Assembly (NCBI GenBank): GCA_945860255.1
Contig: CAMAQI010000020.1
Coordinates: 1-21,924 of the forward strand
Origin: Methylacidiphilum caldifontis
GTDB taxonomy: Bacteria; Verrucomicrobiota; Verrucomicrobiia; Methylacidiphilales; CAMAQI01
DNA: 21,924 bases
Direction: 5' to 3'
The number at the start of each line of letters is the position of its first letter. Position 1 is the stretch's first letter. A program made the position numbers and the translations under genes. Shown here one piece after another: positions 5,734-13,115 of this stretch. The notes under the pieces were generated by a model. That model did no database searches. It saw nothing but the letters and a program-made list of their open reading frames with translations, and was not told the origin of the DNA.

Positions 5734-8214
5734 TCAATCCGAAGGGCCGTGAGGAGTGGAGGTCGCTGATTTAAATCCGAGGGTCGGATCGGAAAGGAGG
5801 GCTTCGAAGAGGTGACGATCTTCGAGGAGAAGGGTAATGAGTTCCGATAAGGAGTCGGGGGAGAGTCGTTTCTCTTTCAAAAGAGATTCGGTTATTTGTT
5901 GGAGAAAAAGCGGTTCTTGGAGGAGTTTTGTTTCGAATTGGGTGATCCAAATTTTTTGCAGATCGGCGCGGCGGAGGATCCAATCGGCGAGTGCGGAATC
6001 CCCTCCGCGAAGGAGGAGGGTTGTCACCGAGGTTTTCAGAGAGGAGCTTTCAAGGGGCGGAATTGAGGTGAGGAGTTGATCGAGGTCATCTTGTTGTGCT
6101 GGTGTGGCTCTTTTGCTTTTGAGGGCATTTTGAAAACTGAGATTGGATTGAAAAAGATCGAGCCAGAGGCAGTCGGTGGCGGTTTGGATCTCCGGATTTT
6201 GTTTTGAGAGAGCGAGGAGCGATTTCTCCGAAATTTTATGGGAGCGAATCCAAAAAAGTCGTTTTTGTTCGGCTTGAGGATTTGGGCAATAAACGGTTCT
6301 CCAGCTGAGAAGTTTCCAGAACTTTTCGGGGTGTTGACTCCAGTGTTGAAGGAGGAGCTCTCGGAGCGGTTGCGCGATTTGATAGGATTCGAGTCCGATG
6401 CGCCACGAGAGTTGATTCCATCCTTCTTGCGAGCGAAGAAAGTTGCTGAAGGCGACCCGAAAAAGGGCGAGATCAAGATTGCCGACCCACTCTTTACGTT
6501 GGATGGAGGCGCTGAGTCGATTCATAAAAACAGGGAGATGAATAAGATCGGGATGGGGGGTATTTTGTTGAGTCCAAAGGGCAAAGGAATTTTGAAGCGA
6601 CGGTTGATGCTCCTGAAGGATGGCGACCCAGGTCGTGACGAGGGTCGGGTTCGATTCAAGGGAGGCAACGAGTGTTTTTTGAAGCAGTGATTGAGTGATG
6701 AGATCGTGATGGCTCCACAATTTTTTCCATTCCTGATCCTGATTGCGCAAGGTCTCTCCCCAACGAATTCCCCAGTCTTTGAGCTGGGCAGAGGAGAGGG
6801 AGTTTGGCGCCTGGGGAGTCCATCGCAGCCACTCGAGGGTGATGGTTTCCCGTTGAGCGAACAGAGCGGGAAGAGAACGACGCCATTGGAGAGTGATCGG
6901 CTCTGCGGCCCGAGTGAGGTGCCAGAGAAAGTAGGCAGACCAACGGGGATCGTTTTGAATGAGTTGAACAAGCCGAGCACGCCAAGGGGTTCGCTCTTGG
7001 CTTGATTCCGCAATGAGCTCGGGGCGAGCCTTTTTTTCAGCGCGATTTTGGGTGAGGGCCATAAAAACGGCTTGATAGCGACTATGCGGGATTTGGGCTG
7101 CTTGAAGATAGGATTGAAACCAGGAGTCCGATTCATTTTGGCGAAGGGCCTCCGTGAGGGCCTCACGGGTCCATTGTTCCGGTTCGGTGCGTTGAGCAAT
7201 TCCAGCTTGATAATCGTTGAGAAGAGTAGGGGAGAGATTAATTTTTTTAAGGAGATGATCCCAAACAAGGGAGGCAAAGGGGGGTTCTTTTTTTTCATGA
7301 GAAGGGAGAGAGTGAACTGAATTTCTTTTTCGGGAGTAAGCGCGAAAAAGAAGATAGCGAAATTCCAGTTGCGCTTGAGGAGAGAGTTGGGGATAGCGTT
7401 TAAGAAGGGTCCAATCGATCGATTCGCCGGAATTGGTATTTTTTCGAAGGAGACGTTCGAGATAAGGATCTTGGGTTTCGCAGGCTTTGAGAATCAGTTG
7501 AGCGGTGAGATCGGAACTCCGAGGGTGATGCAAGAGATAGGTGGCAAAACGGGTGCGTATTGCGGGAGCCGTTGGGAATTGAAGTAGAGGAGAGCGAAGG
7601 GAGTTCTCGGAGCCGAGGATCCATTCCATGAGATGGGTGCGAGCGTAATCGGAAGGAAGATTGAGGGAGAGAAGGGAGTCGAGCATTGTTTCATAGAGAT
7701 CGCTATCCCCTTGGAGAAGGGATTGACGGAGCGAGCTCAGAAAGAGCGGCTGACGGAGCAGGGGGGCGAGCTCGTTTTCGAGCCACGAGCGATGAATCGA
7801 GGAGGAGGCCGGCGAGCCGGTTTCGATCAGGTGGGCGAGAAATCGATCTTTGTTAAAGAGAGCCGGCCATTCGGGGCGATTGTCGAAATCGGTGAGAGGA
7901 GAGGGAAAGGCAGAGATTGAACCGCTAAGAAAAAGGCATCCTGCCGTCGCCAAGGCTTTGGCGGACAATTGTAGAAAAAAACATTGCCTCACGCAAAGGC
8001 GCAAAGCTTCCCAAGGTTCTCCCCGTAGGAATTTAGAAAAAAAATCATTTGCCTTTCGGGCGGAGTCTTGGGCAACTTTGCGGCTTTGCGTGAAATGTTT
8101 TAAATTGTATTTTCGGTGCAATCGATTGAATGGCAGATATTTATATAATTGTAGGAGGTTTACTTCACCAAGAGGAGAGTTTGACTCCTGTTTTTTACTT
8201 TTAGAGAAGGTCAT
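5734..8214 (-). CDS. Large protein of unknown function, coupled to the VirB4-like gene
   Basis: An 826-residue product when started at ATG 8214. That ATG overlaps the stop of the VirB4-like gene as ATGA, with AGGGG six bases upstream, so translational coupling is likely. The frame is open further to 8247. No known domain is recognised. The body is rich in Leu, Trp, Gln and Ser with many short amphipathic helices, suggesting an alpha-helical repeat fold. A signal-peptide-like segment (KALATAGCLFLSGSISAFP) lies about 85-110 residues inside. Between the start and that segment the gene crosses an intergenic-type inverted repeat (about 7980-8130), and the encoded residues (HFTQSRKVAQDSARKA and on) are repeat-derived. 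An alternative start just before the signal segment is TTG 7968, which would give a 744-residue exported protein but has no ribosome site. If exported, it may be an envelope partner of the ATPase. Confidence 0.75.
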   Translation of the reverse strand: MTFSKSKKQESNSPLGEVNLLQLYKYLPFNRLHRKYNLKHFTQSRKVAQDSARKANDFFSKFLRGEPWEALRLCVRQCFFLQLSAKALATAGCLFLSGSISAFPSPLTDFDNRPEWPALFNKDRFLAHLIETGSPASSSIHRSWLENELAPLLRQPLFLSSLRQSLLQGDSDLYETMLDSLLSLNLPSDYARTHLMEWILGSENSLRSPLLQFPTAPAIRTRFATYLLHHPRSSDLTAQLILKACETQDPYLERLLRKNTNSGESIDWTLLKRYPQLSPQAQLEFRYLLFRAYSRKRNSVHSLPSHEKKEPPFASLVWDHLLKKINLSPTLLNDYQAGIAQRTEPEQWTREALTEALRQNESDSWFQSYLQAAQIPHSRYQAVFMALTQNRAEKKARPELIAESSQERTPWRARLVQLIQNDPRWSAYFLWHLTRAAEPITLQWRRSLPALFAQRETITLEWLRWTPQAPNSLSSAQLKDWGIRWGETLRNQDQEWKKLWSHHDLITQSLLQKTLVASLESNPTLVTTWVAILQEHQPSLQNSFALWTQQNTPHPDLIHLPVFMNRLSASIQRKEWVGNLDLALFRVAFSNFLRSQEGWNQLSWRIGLESYQIAQPLRELLLQHWSQHPEKFWKLLSWRTVYCPNPQAEQKRLFWIRSHKISEKSLLALSKQNPEIQTATDCLWLDLFQSNLSFQNALKSKRATPAQQDDLDQLLTSIPPLESSSLKTSVTTLLLRGGDSALADWILRRADLQKIWITQFETKLLQEPLFLQQITESLLKEKRLSPDSLSELITLLLEDRHLFEALLSDPTLGFKSATSTPHGPSD
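7980..8130. repeat. Inverted-repeat element within the 5' end of a gene
   Basis: The left arm CTCACGCAAAGGCGCAAAGC (about 7990-8009) pairs with the right arm AACTTTGCGGCTTTGCGTGA (about 8075-8094). On the minus strand the outer flank reads GAAAATACAATTTAAAACAT, which carries the AAATACAA box of the elements at 5540, 12783 and 19916. Unlike the other copies, this one lies inside an open reading frame and keeps it open. Confidence 0.75.
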
Positions 8215-10841
8215 ACGATTCCCCTCGGATACTGTTCGGCGAGCCAAGTGAGCGTTTTGACTGGATCGTGGTCGAATCGTTCGAGGGTTTCGCGACGAAG
8301 TTGATCCTCTTTAGGGTGGAGAGTCGCAATCCAGCGCTCTTCTGGTTGAAGTTGGATCAGGGCTTTGCCGCTGCGTTGATTTTTTCCTTTGCCACGAAGC
8401 AGGAGGCATTCACGGTGATTCTCGTAGCAGCCGAACGGATTGAGACCTTCTTTCTTCTCAAGATGTTGCAGGAGCTCGATTTGTCCTTCGGTGAGGCTGA
8501 GGAATTCGGCGGCGACTCGATTATTATCGGAGTTTCCTTGAGGGAGGAGAAACCAGGTTTGGGTTCCTTGGAGAATCGCATCGGCGATGGCGGGGAGTTT
8601 AGTGAGATCAGCAAGGGATTGACTCCCTCCGATGATTGCGGTGTTTTCTTTGCGGAAGGTTTTCCAGGCTTCGCGAATAAAGTCGGCAAGAGCAGGGGTT
8701 TCGAGGAATTGCCAGAGCTCATCGAGAACAAGAATTTTTCTTTCAGAACGATTTGCCCAGATCATCGATTTATAAAGATTAATAATCATCGGAATCAAAG
8801 AACGAGCAAGATTCGGATGTTGTTGGACTCCTTTGAGATCAAAACAGATCGTACGACTTTCGAGATGGATCTGAGTCGGGCCGTTGAACCAACCGGCCAG
8901 TTCTCCTCCGGTGACAAAAGGACGGAGGCGCTCGATCAACGGATCGGTATCCGCTCCCATTTTTCCAAGTTGTTCAAAGAGGTGATCGAGGATCACGCAG
9001 GGGGTCTGACGTTTAGCGGCGACATTGAAGGTGAGTTCGAGCGCCGTGTTGAGAAGGTTTTTAAGCGGTGTGGGGAGCTCTCCTTCAGGATCGGAGGGAG
9101 AGGAAAGAATCGGAATTAATTGGTCGAGAATCGTTGATCGCTCCTCAAGAGTGGGCTCGGAGGAGTGACGGTCGTTGAATCGATAGACTTGGAGCGGATT
9201 AAAGAGAATCGGATTTTGGAAGTCGAGGGGGATGTAATCTCCTCCGGCGAGTTCGATCAGAGGACGATAACTTCCTCCGACATCAAGGATGAGAAGAATT
9301 GGATCGCTTTCGGTTTGCTGATCATGGGCAAGATGTTGAAGGAGAAGGTAAAGAATCAGAACACTTTTTCCTGAGCCGGTTTCACCGGAAACGAAAGCGA
9401 GCGGGGCAGAGGTCTCTTTGAGGTGCCAGAGATTGAGGGAGATCAGCCCTTGCGAGGAATTTCTCAAAAGGGCGAGAGGAGGATCTCCTCCTTCAAATCC
9501 TTTGGAGAGGGGAACGAGATCGGCCATCATGTGAGATTTCACCTTTAAAGGGCGCTCAAACGGTTCGTAAACAGCAGGGAGCGAATTACAAAAAACGGGA
9601 AGGGTTGAAAAAGTATCGAGCCAAGGACGTGCCCGATTCCAGCCCGCGATTCGACCCATCAGAATCTCCCGGTGTTTTTGGAGTTCTTGGGGATCACGAT
9701 GCCAGGTGTGGGCGGTGAGTTGAATTTGTACGAGCGACTCATGGCCAGAACGCATCAATCGAAGGAGTTCATTCGCCTCTTCCATCTGTTCTTGGGCTTC
9801 GTAGTGCATCGAGGAGTTGGAGGACTCCTTTTGATAAGGGGTCATGAATTGATCGATCACATGAGGAGATTTTTGCGATTTATCAAAGGCGAGCATCTGC
9901 TTCATCCGCAACGATTCCATCTCTTGTTGTTTGTCGAGACGTCGAACCTTGAGTGTGATTCGAGTATCGGAAAAAGGGAGAGAGGTGGTGAGTTGGGCGA
10001 TTTCCGCGGGTCGACTCTCGATCGGCTTCGCAACCATTGAGATCATTCCGTGATGATAATTACCCCAACGGAAAGAGCGGTCGTGGAGTTCGATTTCGTG
10101 GCAGAGCCAAGAGTCGAGAAAGGGAGTGGAATCAGGATCAAAGTGAAGGGGGATTCCTTGCTCCACAGCGAGGTCCGGGTTCATTAATCGATAGAAATAA
10201 CCGGAGATCTCTTGATCGTTCATCGTATGCAGTCGAATTCCCACCCTTCCGAGAGTATCGGAGAGAGTACTCAGAGCGATTTGATGGAGCAGAACGGCAT
10301 CTTGAAACTCCTCACGACTGAGGGGATGAGGGAGGAGTCGATCGGAGGAAGAGGAGGAATTTTTCGAAAGCAGATCGATCGGACGATGAGCGGGTTGATC
10401 GGGAGGTCGAACCGTAACGACGAGAATCGTATTGGATTGAACGAGCTCTCGACGTTGCATTTTTTCCCGTAGGCGTTGACGACGATTTTTTCGGAGCCAG
10501 TCCGTGAGTTCCCAATCTGATTCATAGTTTCCATGGGCTTCGATGACCGGAGCAAGATCGCCGTTTGTCGTGAAATGATACTCCAGTTGCACGACCCGCT
10601 CCGGGAGTTTATCCGTTGCGGCGACCAGCGCATTTTGGAGTTGGATCAGGAGATCGGTTGAAGCGACCCCTATTTCGAGGGCATCGATTTCATACAGAGC
10701 GTGAAGGCATCCGTAGCGATCAACGATCATTTGTTGAATGAGGTCGCGATAGGGGAGGAGTTCACAAAAGGGATGATAGGTCGCAATCGAGCGACCGCCC
10801 ATGTTTCCTTTCCAGCCAAAGAGATTTCCAAAGAGAGCCAT
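8211..10841 (-). CDS. VirB4/TraC-family conjugative-type ATPase
   Basis: VirB4/TraC proteins are the large cytoplasmic ATPases that power type IV secretion channels. This 876-residue product has an N-terminal region resembling the TraC/VirB4 N-domain (about 1-300) and a linker. The C-terminal motor has Walker A SGETGSGKS (about 485-493), Walker B LVLDELWQF (about 704-712) and the downstream segment IIGGSQSLADL, as in the family. Length is typical. I chose ATG 10841, preceded by GGAGAGG with suitable spacing. The frame is open 37 codons further to ATG 10952, but that stretch is Ser/Pro/Lys-rich and unlike the family. The gene is followed, with an ATGA overlap, by a large unknown gene. No relaxase, coupling protein, pilin or other VirB/Tra gene is nearby, so it is an orphan motor, either part of a divergent system or a relic. 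Confidence 0.85.
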   Translation of the reverse strand: MALFGNLFGWKGNMGGRSIATYHPFCELLPYRDLIQQMIVDRYGCLHALYEIDALEIGVASTDLLIQLQNALVAATDKLPERVVQLEYHFTTNGDLAPVIEAHGNYESDWELTDWLRKNRRQRLREKMQRRELVQSNTILVVTVRPPDQPAHRPIDLLSKNSSSSSDRLLPHPLSREEFQDAVLLHQIALSTLSDTLGRVGIRLHTMNDQEISGYFYRLMNPDLAVEQGIPLHFDPDSTPFLDSWLCHEIELHDRSFRWGNYHHGMISMVAKPIESRPAEIAQLTTSLPFSDTRITLKVRRLDKQQEMESLRMKQMLAFDKSQKSPHVIDQFMTPYQKESSNSSMHYEAQEQMEEANELLRLMRSGHESLVQIQLTAHTWHRDPQELQKHREILMGRIAGWNRARPWLDTFSTLPVFCNSLPAVYEPFERPLKVKSHMMADLVPLSKGFEGGDPPLALLRNSSQGLISLNLWHLKETSAPLAFVSGETGSGKSVLILYLLLQHLAHDQQTESDPILLILDVGGSYRPLIELAGGDYIPLDFQNPILFNPLQVYRFNDRHSSEPTLEERSTILDQLIPILSSPSDPEGELPTPLKNLLNTALELTFNVAAKRQTPCVILDHLFEQLGKMGADTDPLIERLRPFVTGGELAGWFNGPTQIHLESRTICFDLKGVQQHPNLARSLIPMIINLYKSMIWANRSERKILVLDELWQFLETPALADFIREAWKTFRKENTAIIGGSQSLADLTKLPAIADAILQGTQTWFLLPQGNSDNNRVAAEFLSLTEGQIELLQHLEKKEGLNPFGCYENHRECLLLRGKGKNQRSGKALIQLQPEERWIATLHPKEDQLRRETLERFDHDPVKTLTWLAEQYPRGIV

Positions 10842-10967
10842 AACCCTCTCCGTGGGAGAAGAGGAGTCAGTCGTCAAGGGTGTAAGTTTAGCCTGTGGCG
10901 ATTTTTTTGGTGGAATTGACGACTTTCTCCTGATCTCCCATTGAGAGAGCATGAGACCGATGAGATT

Positions 10968-10984
10968 GTTGACAACGTGTCAAC
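10968..10984 (+). promoter_or_regulatory. Likely operator palindrome of the toxin-antitoxin operon
   Basis: GTTGACA-ACG-TGTCAAC is a perfect 7-base inverted repeat with a 3-base centre. It covers the -35 box of the promoter for the antitoxin gene. Phd-type antitoxins bind such palindromes to repress their own operon, so this is the probable autoregulatory site. That role is inferred. Confidence 0.7.
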
Positions 10985-10997
10985 CAAAGATTAAAAT
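10969..10997 (+). promoter_or_regulatory. Strong sigma-70-type promoter of the toxin-antitoxin operon
   Basis: A perfect -35 box TTGACA (10969-10974), a 17-base spacer and TAAAAT as -10 (10992-10997). The expected transcription start is about 11003-11005, at or just before the first possible start codon of the antitoxin (ATG 11005). The message would therefore have almost no leader. Confidence 0.8.
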
Positions 10998-11004
10998 AGG
11001 GGAG

Positions 11005-11241
11005 ATGAAAACAATGACGGTTGCTCTTTTAAAGGCACAATTTTCGAGTGTGATTGAGGATCTTCGCAGGGGTGAGGAGATTTTGATCGAGTATGGGAAG
11101 AATCATCAGAAGTTAGGAGTGATCGTTCCTTTTCATAAGTATCAACCGAAGAAACGAAAGATCGGGGTTTTGGAGAAAAAGGCCTCCTATCGAATTGTCG
11201 GGGATTTTAAAATCTCTTCTGAGGAGATGCTGGGGTTATGA
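11005..11241 (+). CDS. Phd/YefM-type antitoxin
   Basis: A small antitoxin (78 residues from ATG 11005) that is expected to bind the PIN toxin next door and the operon's operator. The N-terminus MKTMTVALLKAQFSSV, followed by RRGEEILIEYGK and GVIVPF, is the characteristic Phd fold: a helix-strand DNA-binding part, then a flexible C-terminal toxin-binding tail (SSEEMLGL). Start choice: ATG 11005 gives the usual family beginning. A second ATG at 11014 is nine bases after AGGGGAG, so it has the better ribosome site. The predicted transcription start coincides with 11005, so translation from there would be leaderless. The frame is open back to 10951, but that part covers the promoter and is not coding. 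The stop overlaps the toxin start (ATGA). Confidence 0.85.
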   Translation: MKTMTVALLKAQFSSVIEDLRRGEEILIEYGKNHQKLGVIVPFHKYQPKKRKIGVLEKKASYRIVGDFKISSEEMLGL

Positions 11242-11633
11242 CCTATTTATTGGATACCCAGTTATTGTTATGGATCTTGTTTGATTCGAAGCGATTAAAT
11301 CAGTCAGAGTTAAAGATTCTGAATGATGAGTCGAACGAAATTGTTTGTAGTTCGATTTCCATTTTTGAGATCAGTCTTAAATATTCGATAGGGAAGTTAG
11401 AGTTATTTCATACGACCCCCGACAAAATCCCGGAGGCCTTACAAAGTGCGGGGTATCAAATGAAAGAGGTGGGGCTCGAGGTTTATTCGACCTTTTATCG
11501 GCTCCCGGTTGATATTCACAAAGATCCCTTTGATCGACTTTTAATTTGGGAAGCGATTCAAAACAATTACACCCTTCTGACCCGGGATCGAGAAATCGAG
11601 AAATATCAAAAGTACGGGCTCAAGGTTCGATAA
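11238..11633 (+). CDS. PIN-domain toxin (VapC family)
   Basis: A 131-residue PIN-domain protein, presumed to be a Mg2+-dependent ribonuclease that cuts RNA to stop growth when not held by its antitoxin. The acidic catalytic set is complete: Asp6 in YLLDTQLLLW, Glu44 in SIFEISLKYSIGKL, Asp99 in KDPFDRLLIWEA and Asp117 in TLLTRDREI. The LLDTQLLLW start and the IGKLEL motif are typical of the PIN toxins found with Phd-type antitoxins. It overlaps the antitoxin gene by four bases, so the two are translationally coupled and share one promoter. Length is normal and nothing appears broken, so the pair is probably active. Confidence 0.9.
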   Translation: MTYLLDTQLLLWILFDSKRLNQSELKILNDESNEIVCSSISIFEISLKYSIGKLELFHTTPDKIPEALQSAGYQMKEVGLEVYSTFYRLPVDIHKDPFDRLLIWEAIQNNYTLLTRDREIEKYQKYGLKVR

Positions 11634-11696
11634 GTGTCGATTTTCCTCACTTTTTTAAAATAAACTAAACTATTTTTTGCTTTTCCGAAATTACCG

Positions 11697-11702
11697 TATA
11701 AC
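11697..11702 (+). promoter_or_regulatory. Possible -10 box before the TerC gene
   Basis: TATAAC lies 17 bases before the TerC start codon. The best -35 candidate, TTTTGC about 16 bases upstream, is weak. The gap is too short for a yybP-ykoY manganese riboswitch of the type often found before TerC genes. Confidence 0.3.
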
Positions 11703-11719
11703 ATGCAGCAACAAAAATT

Positions 11720-12742
11720 ATGAATCCTTCCATTGCCCTCTTTCCGTTCGAACATTATTGGTGGCTTTACGGCCTATTCTTAGTCCTGATGACCGTTATT
11801 CTGGTTCTTGATTTGGGGGTCTTTCATAAAGAATGCCATGTGGTCACCCTCAAAGAGGCCTCGATTTGGAGCGTGGTTTGGGTTGTAACGGCGCTTCTCT
11901 TTGGGTTTGGACTCTACCAATATAGCCTCCATTCCTTTGCCCAAGATCCTCGACTTCTCGCTTTTCCGGGTTTTAATCCGGAACAATCCTCAAAACAGGT
12001 ACTCCTCGAATATCTGACTGGCTACGTCGTCGAAAAGTCGCTTGCGGTCGACAATATCTTTGTTTTTGTCGTTATTTTTAGTTTCCTTGCGATCCCTCCT
12101 AAATACCAACATCGAGTCCTCTTTTTCGGAATTATCGGTGCCGTTTTCTTTCGAATTATCTTCATTGCCCTAGGCTCCGTCCTCATGCAGCACAAAGAGG
12201 TCGTGATCTTCTTTGGAGTTCTCTTGATGGCAACAGGAGTAAAGATCCTCTTTGCTCCGAAAGAAGAGGCTCAAGATCTTGAGAAAAATTGGATCTACCG
12301 TGGTCTCAAGAAACTGATTCCGATTACCACAAGGATCGATGGCCAAAAATTCTTTACCCTCGAAAATGGAAAAAGAGCCGCCACCCCTCTCTTCGTCGCG
12401 CTTGTCTTAATTGAGATCTCCGACATCATCTTTGCTGTTGACTCCGTTCCGGCGATTTTTGCCCTGACCAAAGAACCGTTCATCGTCTTCACCTCGAATA
12501 TGTTTGCGATCTTGGGACTTCGTTCGATGTATTTTCTCCTCGCGGATCTTGTCCATCGCTTCCTCTACCTGAAATATGGCTTAGGAATCATCCTTGTGTT
12601 TGTCGGATTGAAAATGGTCTGGCTCAACGATCAATTTGGCGGAAAATTCCCGATTGCTTGGTCTCTCGGAATTATTCTTGGAATTCTCACCCTCTCCATA
12701 GTCCTTTCTCTCTGGAAAACCCGCGCAAAAGATACGGTTTAG
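11720..12742 (+). CDS. TerC-family integral membrane protein (probable metal exporter)
   Basis: A 340-residue polytopic membrane protein of the TerC/Alx family. Members whose role is known export Mn2+ or help load metal onto exported proteins; some were first named for tellurite resistance. Conserved family features are the paired acidic motifs: EYLTGYVVEKSLAVDNIFVF (about residues 95-114) and EISDIIFAVDSVPAIFALT (about 232-250), each in a membrane helix. About eight to nine hydrophobic helices are visible, with the usual charged loop of about 40 residues (KEEAQDLEKNWIYRG) in the middle and the ending VLSLWKTRAK. Length and start are normal (ATG 11720), though no clear Shine-Dalgarno sequence is seen. 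It stands alone, with an inverted-repeat element downstream. Confidence 0.9.
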   Translation: MNPSIALFPFEHYWWLYGLFLVLMTVILVLDLGVFHKECHVVTLKEASIWSVVWVVTALLFGFGLYQYSLHSFAQDPRLLAFPGFNPEQSSKQVLLEYLTGYVVEKSLAVDNIFVFVVIFSFLAIPPKYQHRVLFFGIIGAVFFRIIFIALGSVLMQHKEVVIFFGVLLMATGVKILFAPKEEAQDLEKNWIYRGLKKLIPITTRIDGQKFFTLENGKRAATPLFVALVLIEISDIIFAVDSVPAIFALTKEPFIVFTSNMFAILGLRSMYFLLADLVHRFLYLKYGLGIILVFVGLKMVWLNDQFGGKFPIAWSLGIILGILTLSIVLSLWKTRAKDTV

Positions 12743-12782
12743 TTGCGGAGAGAATTTCTTCGTGTTTTTGTAGCGTTTACGG

Positions 12783-13050
12783 ATCGGGGTTCCGACGTGT
12801 CGCATGGACGTCAACTTAAAGACAGCAACCAAATACAATTTTTACCGCGGGGTAAACAGAGGACAACGGAGGAAAAGACTATTTTGTTTTAGTGCGGGAG
12901 AGAAGAATGAGCGGGCTTCTCCGGTATATCCTTCTCTCCCATACAAAAAAAGAATCAACGGCATTTTCCTCGGGTGTCCTCCGTTTACCCTGTGGTGAGT
13001 TCCTCTTTTTTCCTTAAGTTGAGGTCGATGCGACGTGTCGGAGTCCCGAT
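12783..13050. mobile_element. 268-bp nested inverted-repeat element (MITE-like)
   Basis: Three layers of inverted repeats are nested. The outer arms are ATCGGGGTTCCGAC with CGCATGGACGTCAACTTAA (12783-12817), against the reverse of TTAAGTTGAGGTCGATGCGA with GTCGGAGTCCCGAT (13014-13050). The middle arms are ACCGCGGGGTAAACAGAGGA (12844-12863) against TCCTCCGTTTACCCTGTGGT (about 12978-12997). The inner arms are GGGAGAGAAG against CTTCTCTCCC. It carries the AAATACAATTTT box shared with other copies. No coding frame of substance is present. It fills most of the 373-base gap between the TerC gene and the 1068-residue gene. It could move in trans or act as a bidirectional terminator; neither is shown. 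Confidence 0.8.
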
Positions 13051-13115
13051 ATATTTCTAATGCAAGAAATAGGGCAAACAAAATATCAATGGGACCCCAG
13101 TGCATGAAATTTAAT

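Noticed and set aside
6522..7298. 258-codon minus-strand ORF inside the large unknown gene
   Set aside because: It is an alternative frame of the 826-residue gene with low-complexity Lys/Pro/Ser content and no family likeness.
8268..9119. 283-codon plus-strand ORF opposite the VirB4-like gene
   Set aside because: It lies fully antisense to the intact ATPase motor region and looks like a mirror of its codon bias.
11634..11719. Manganese riboswitch before the TerC gene
   Set aside because: The 86-base gap is too short and shows no yybP-ykoY-like stems.
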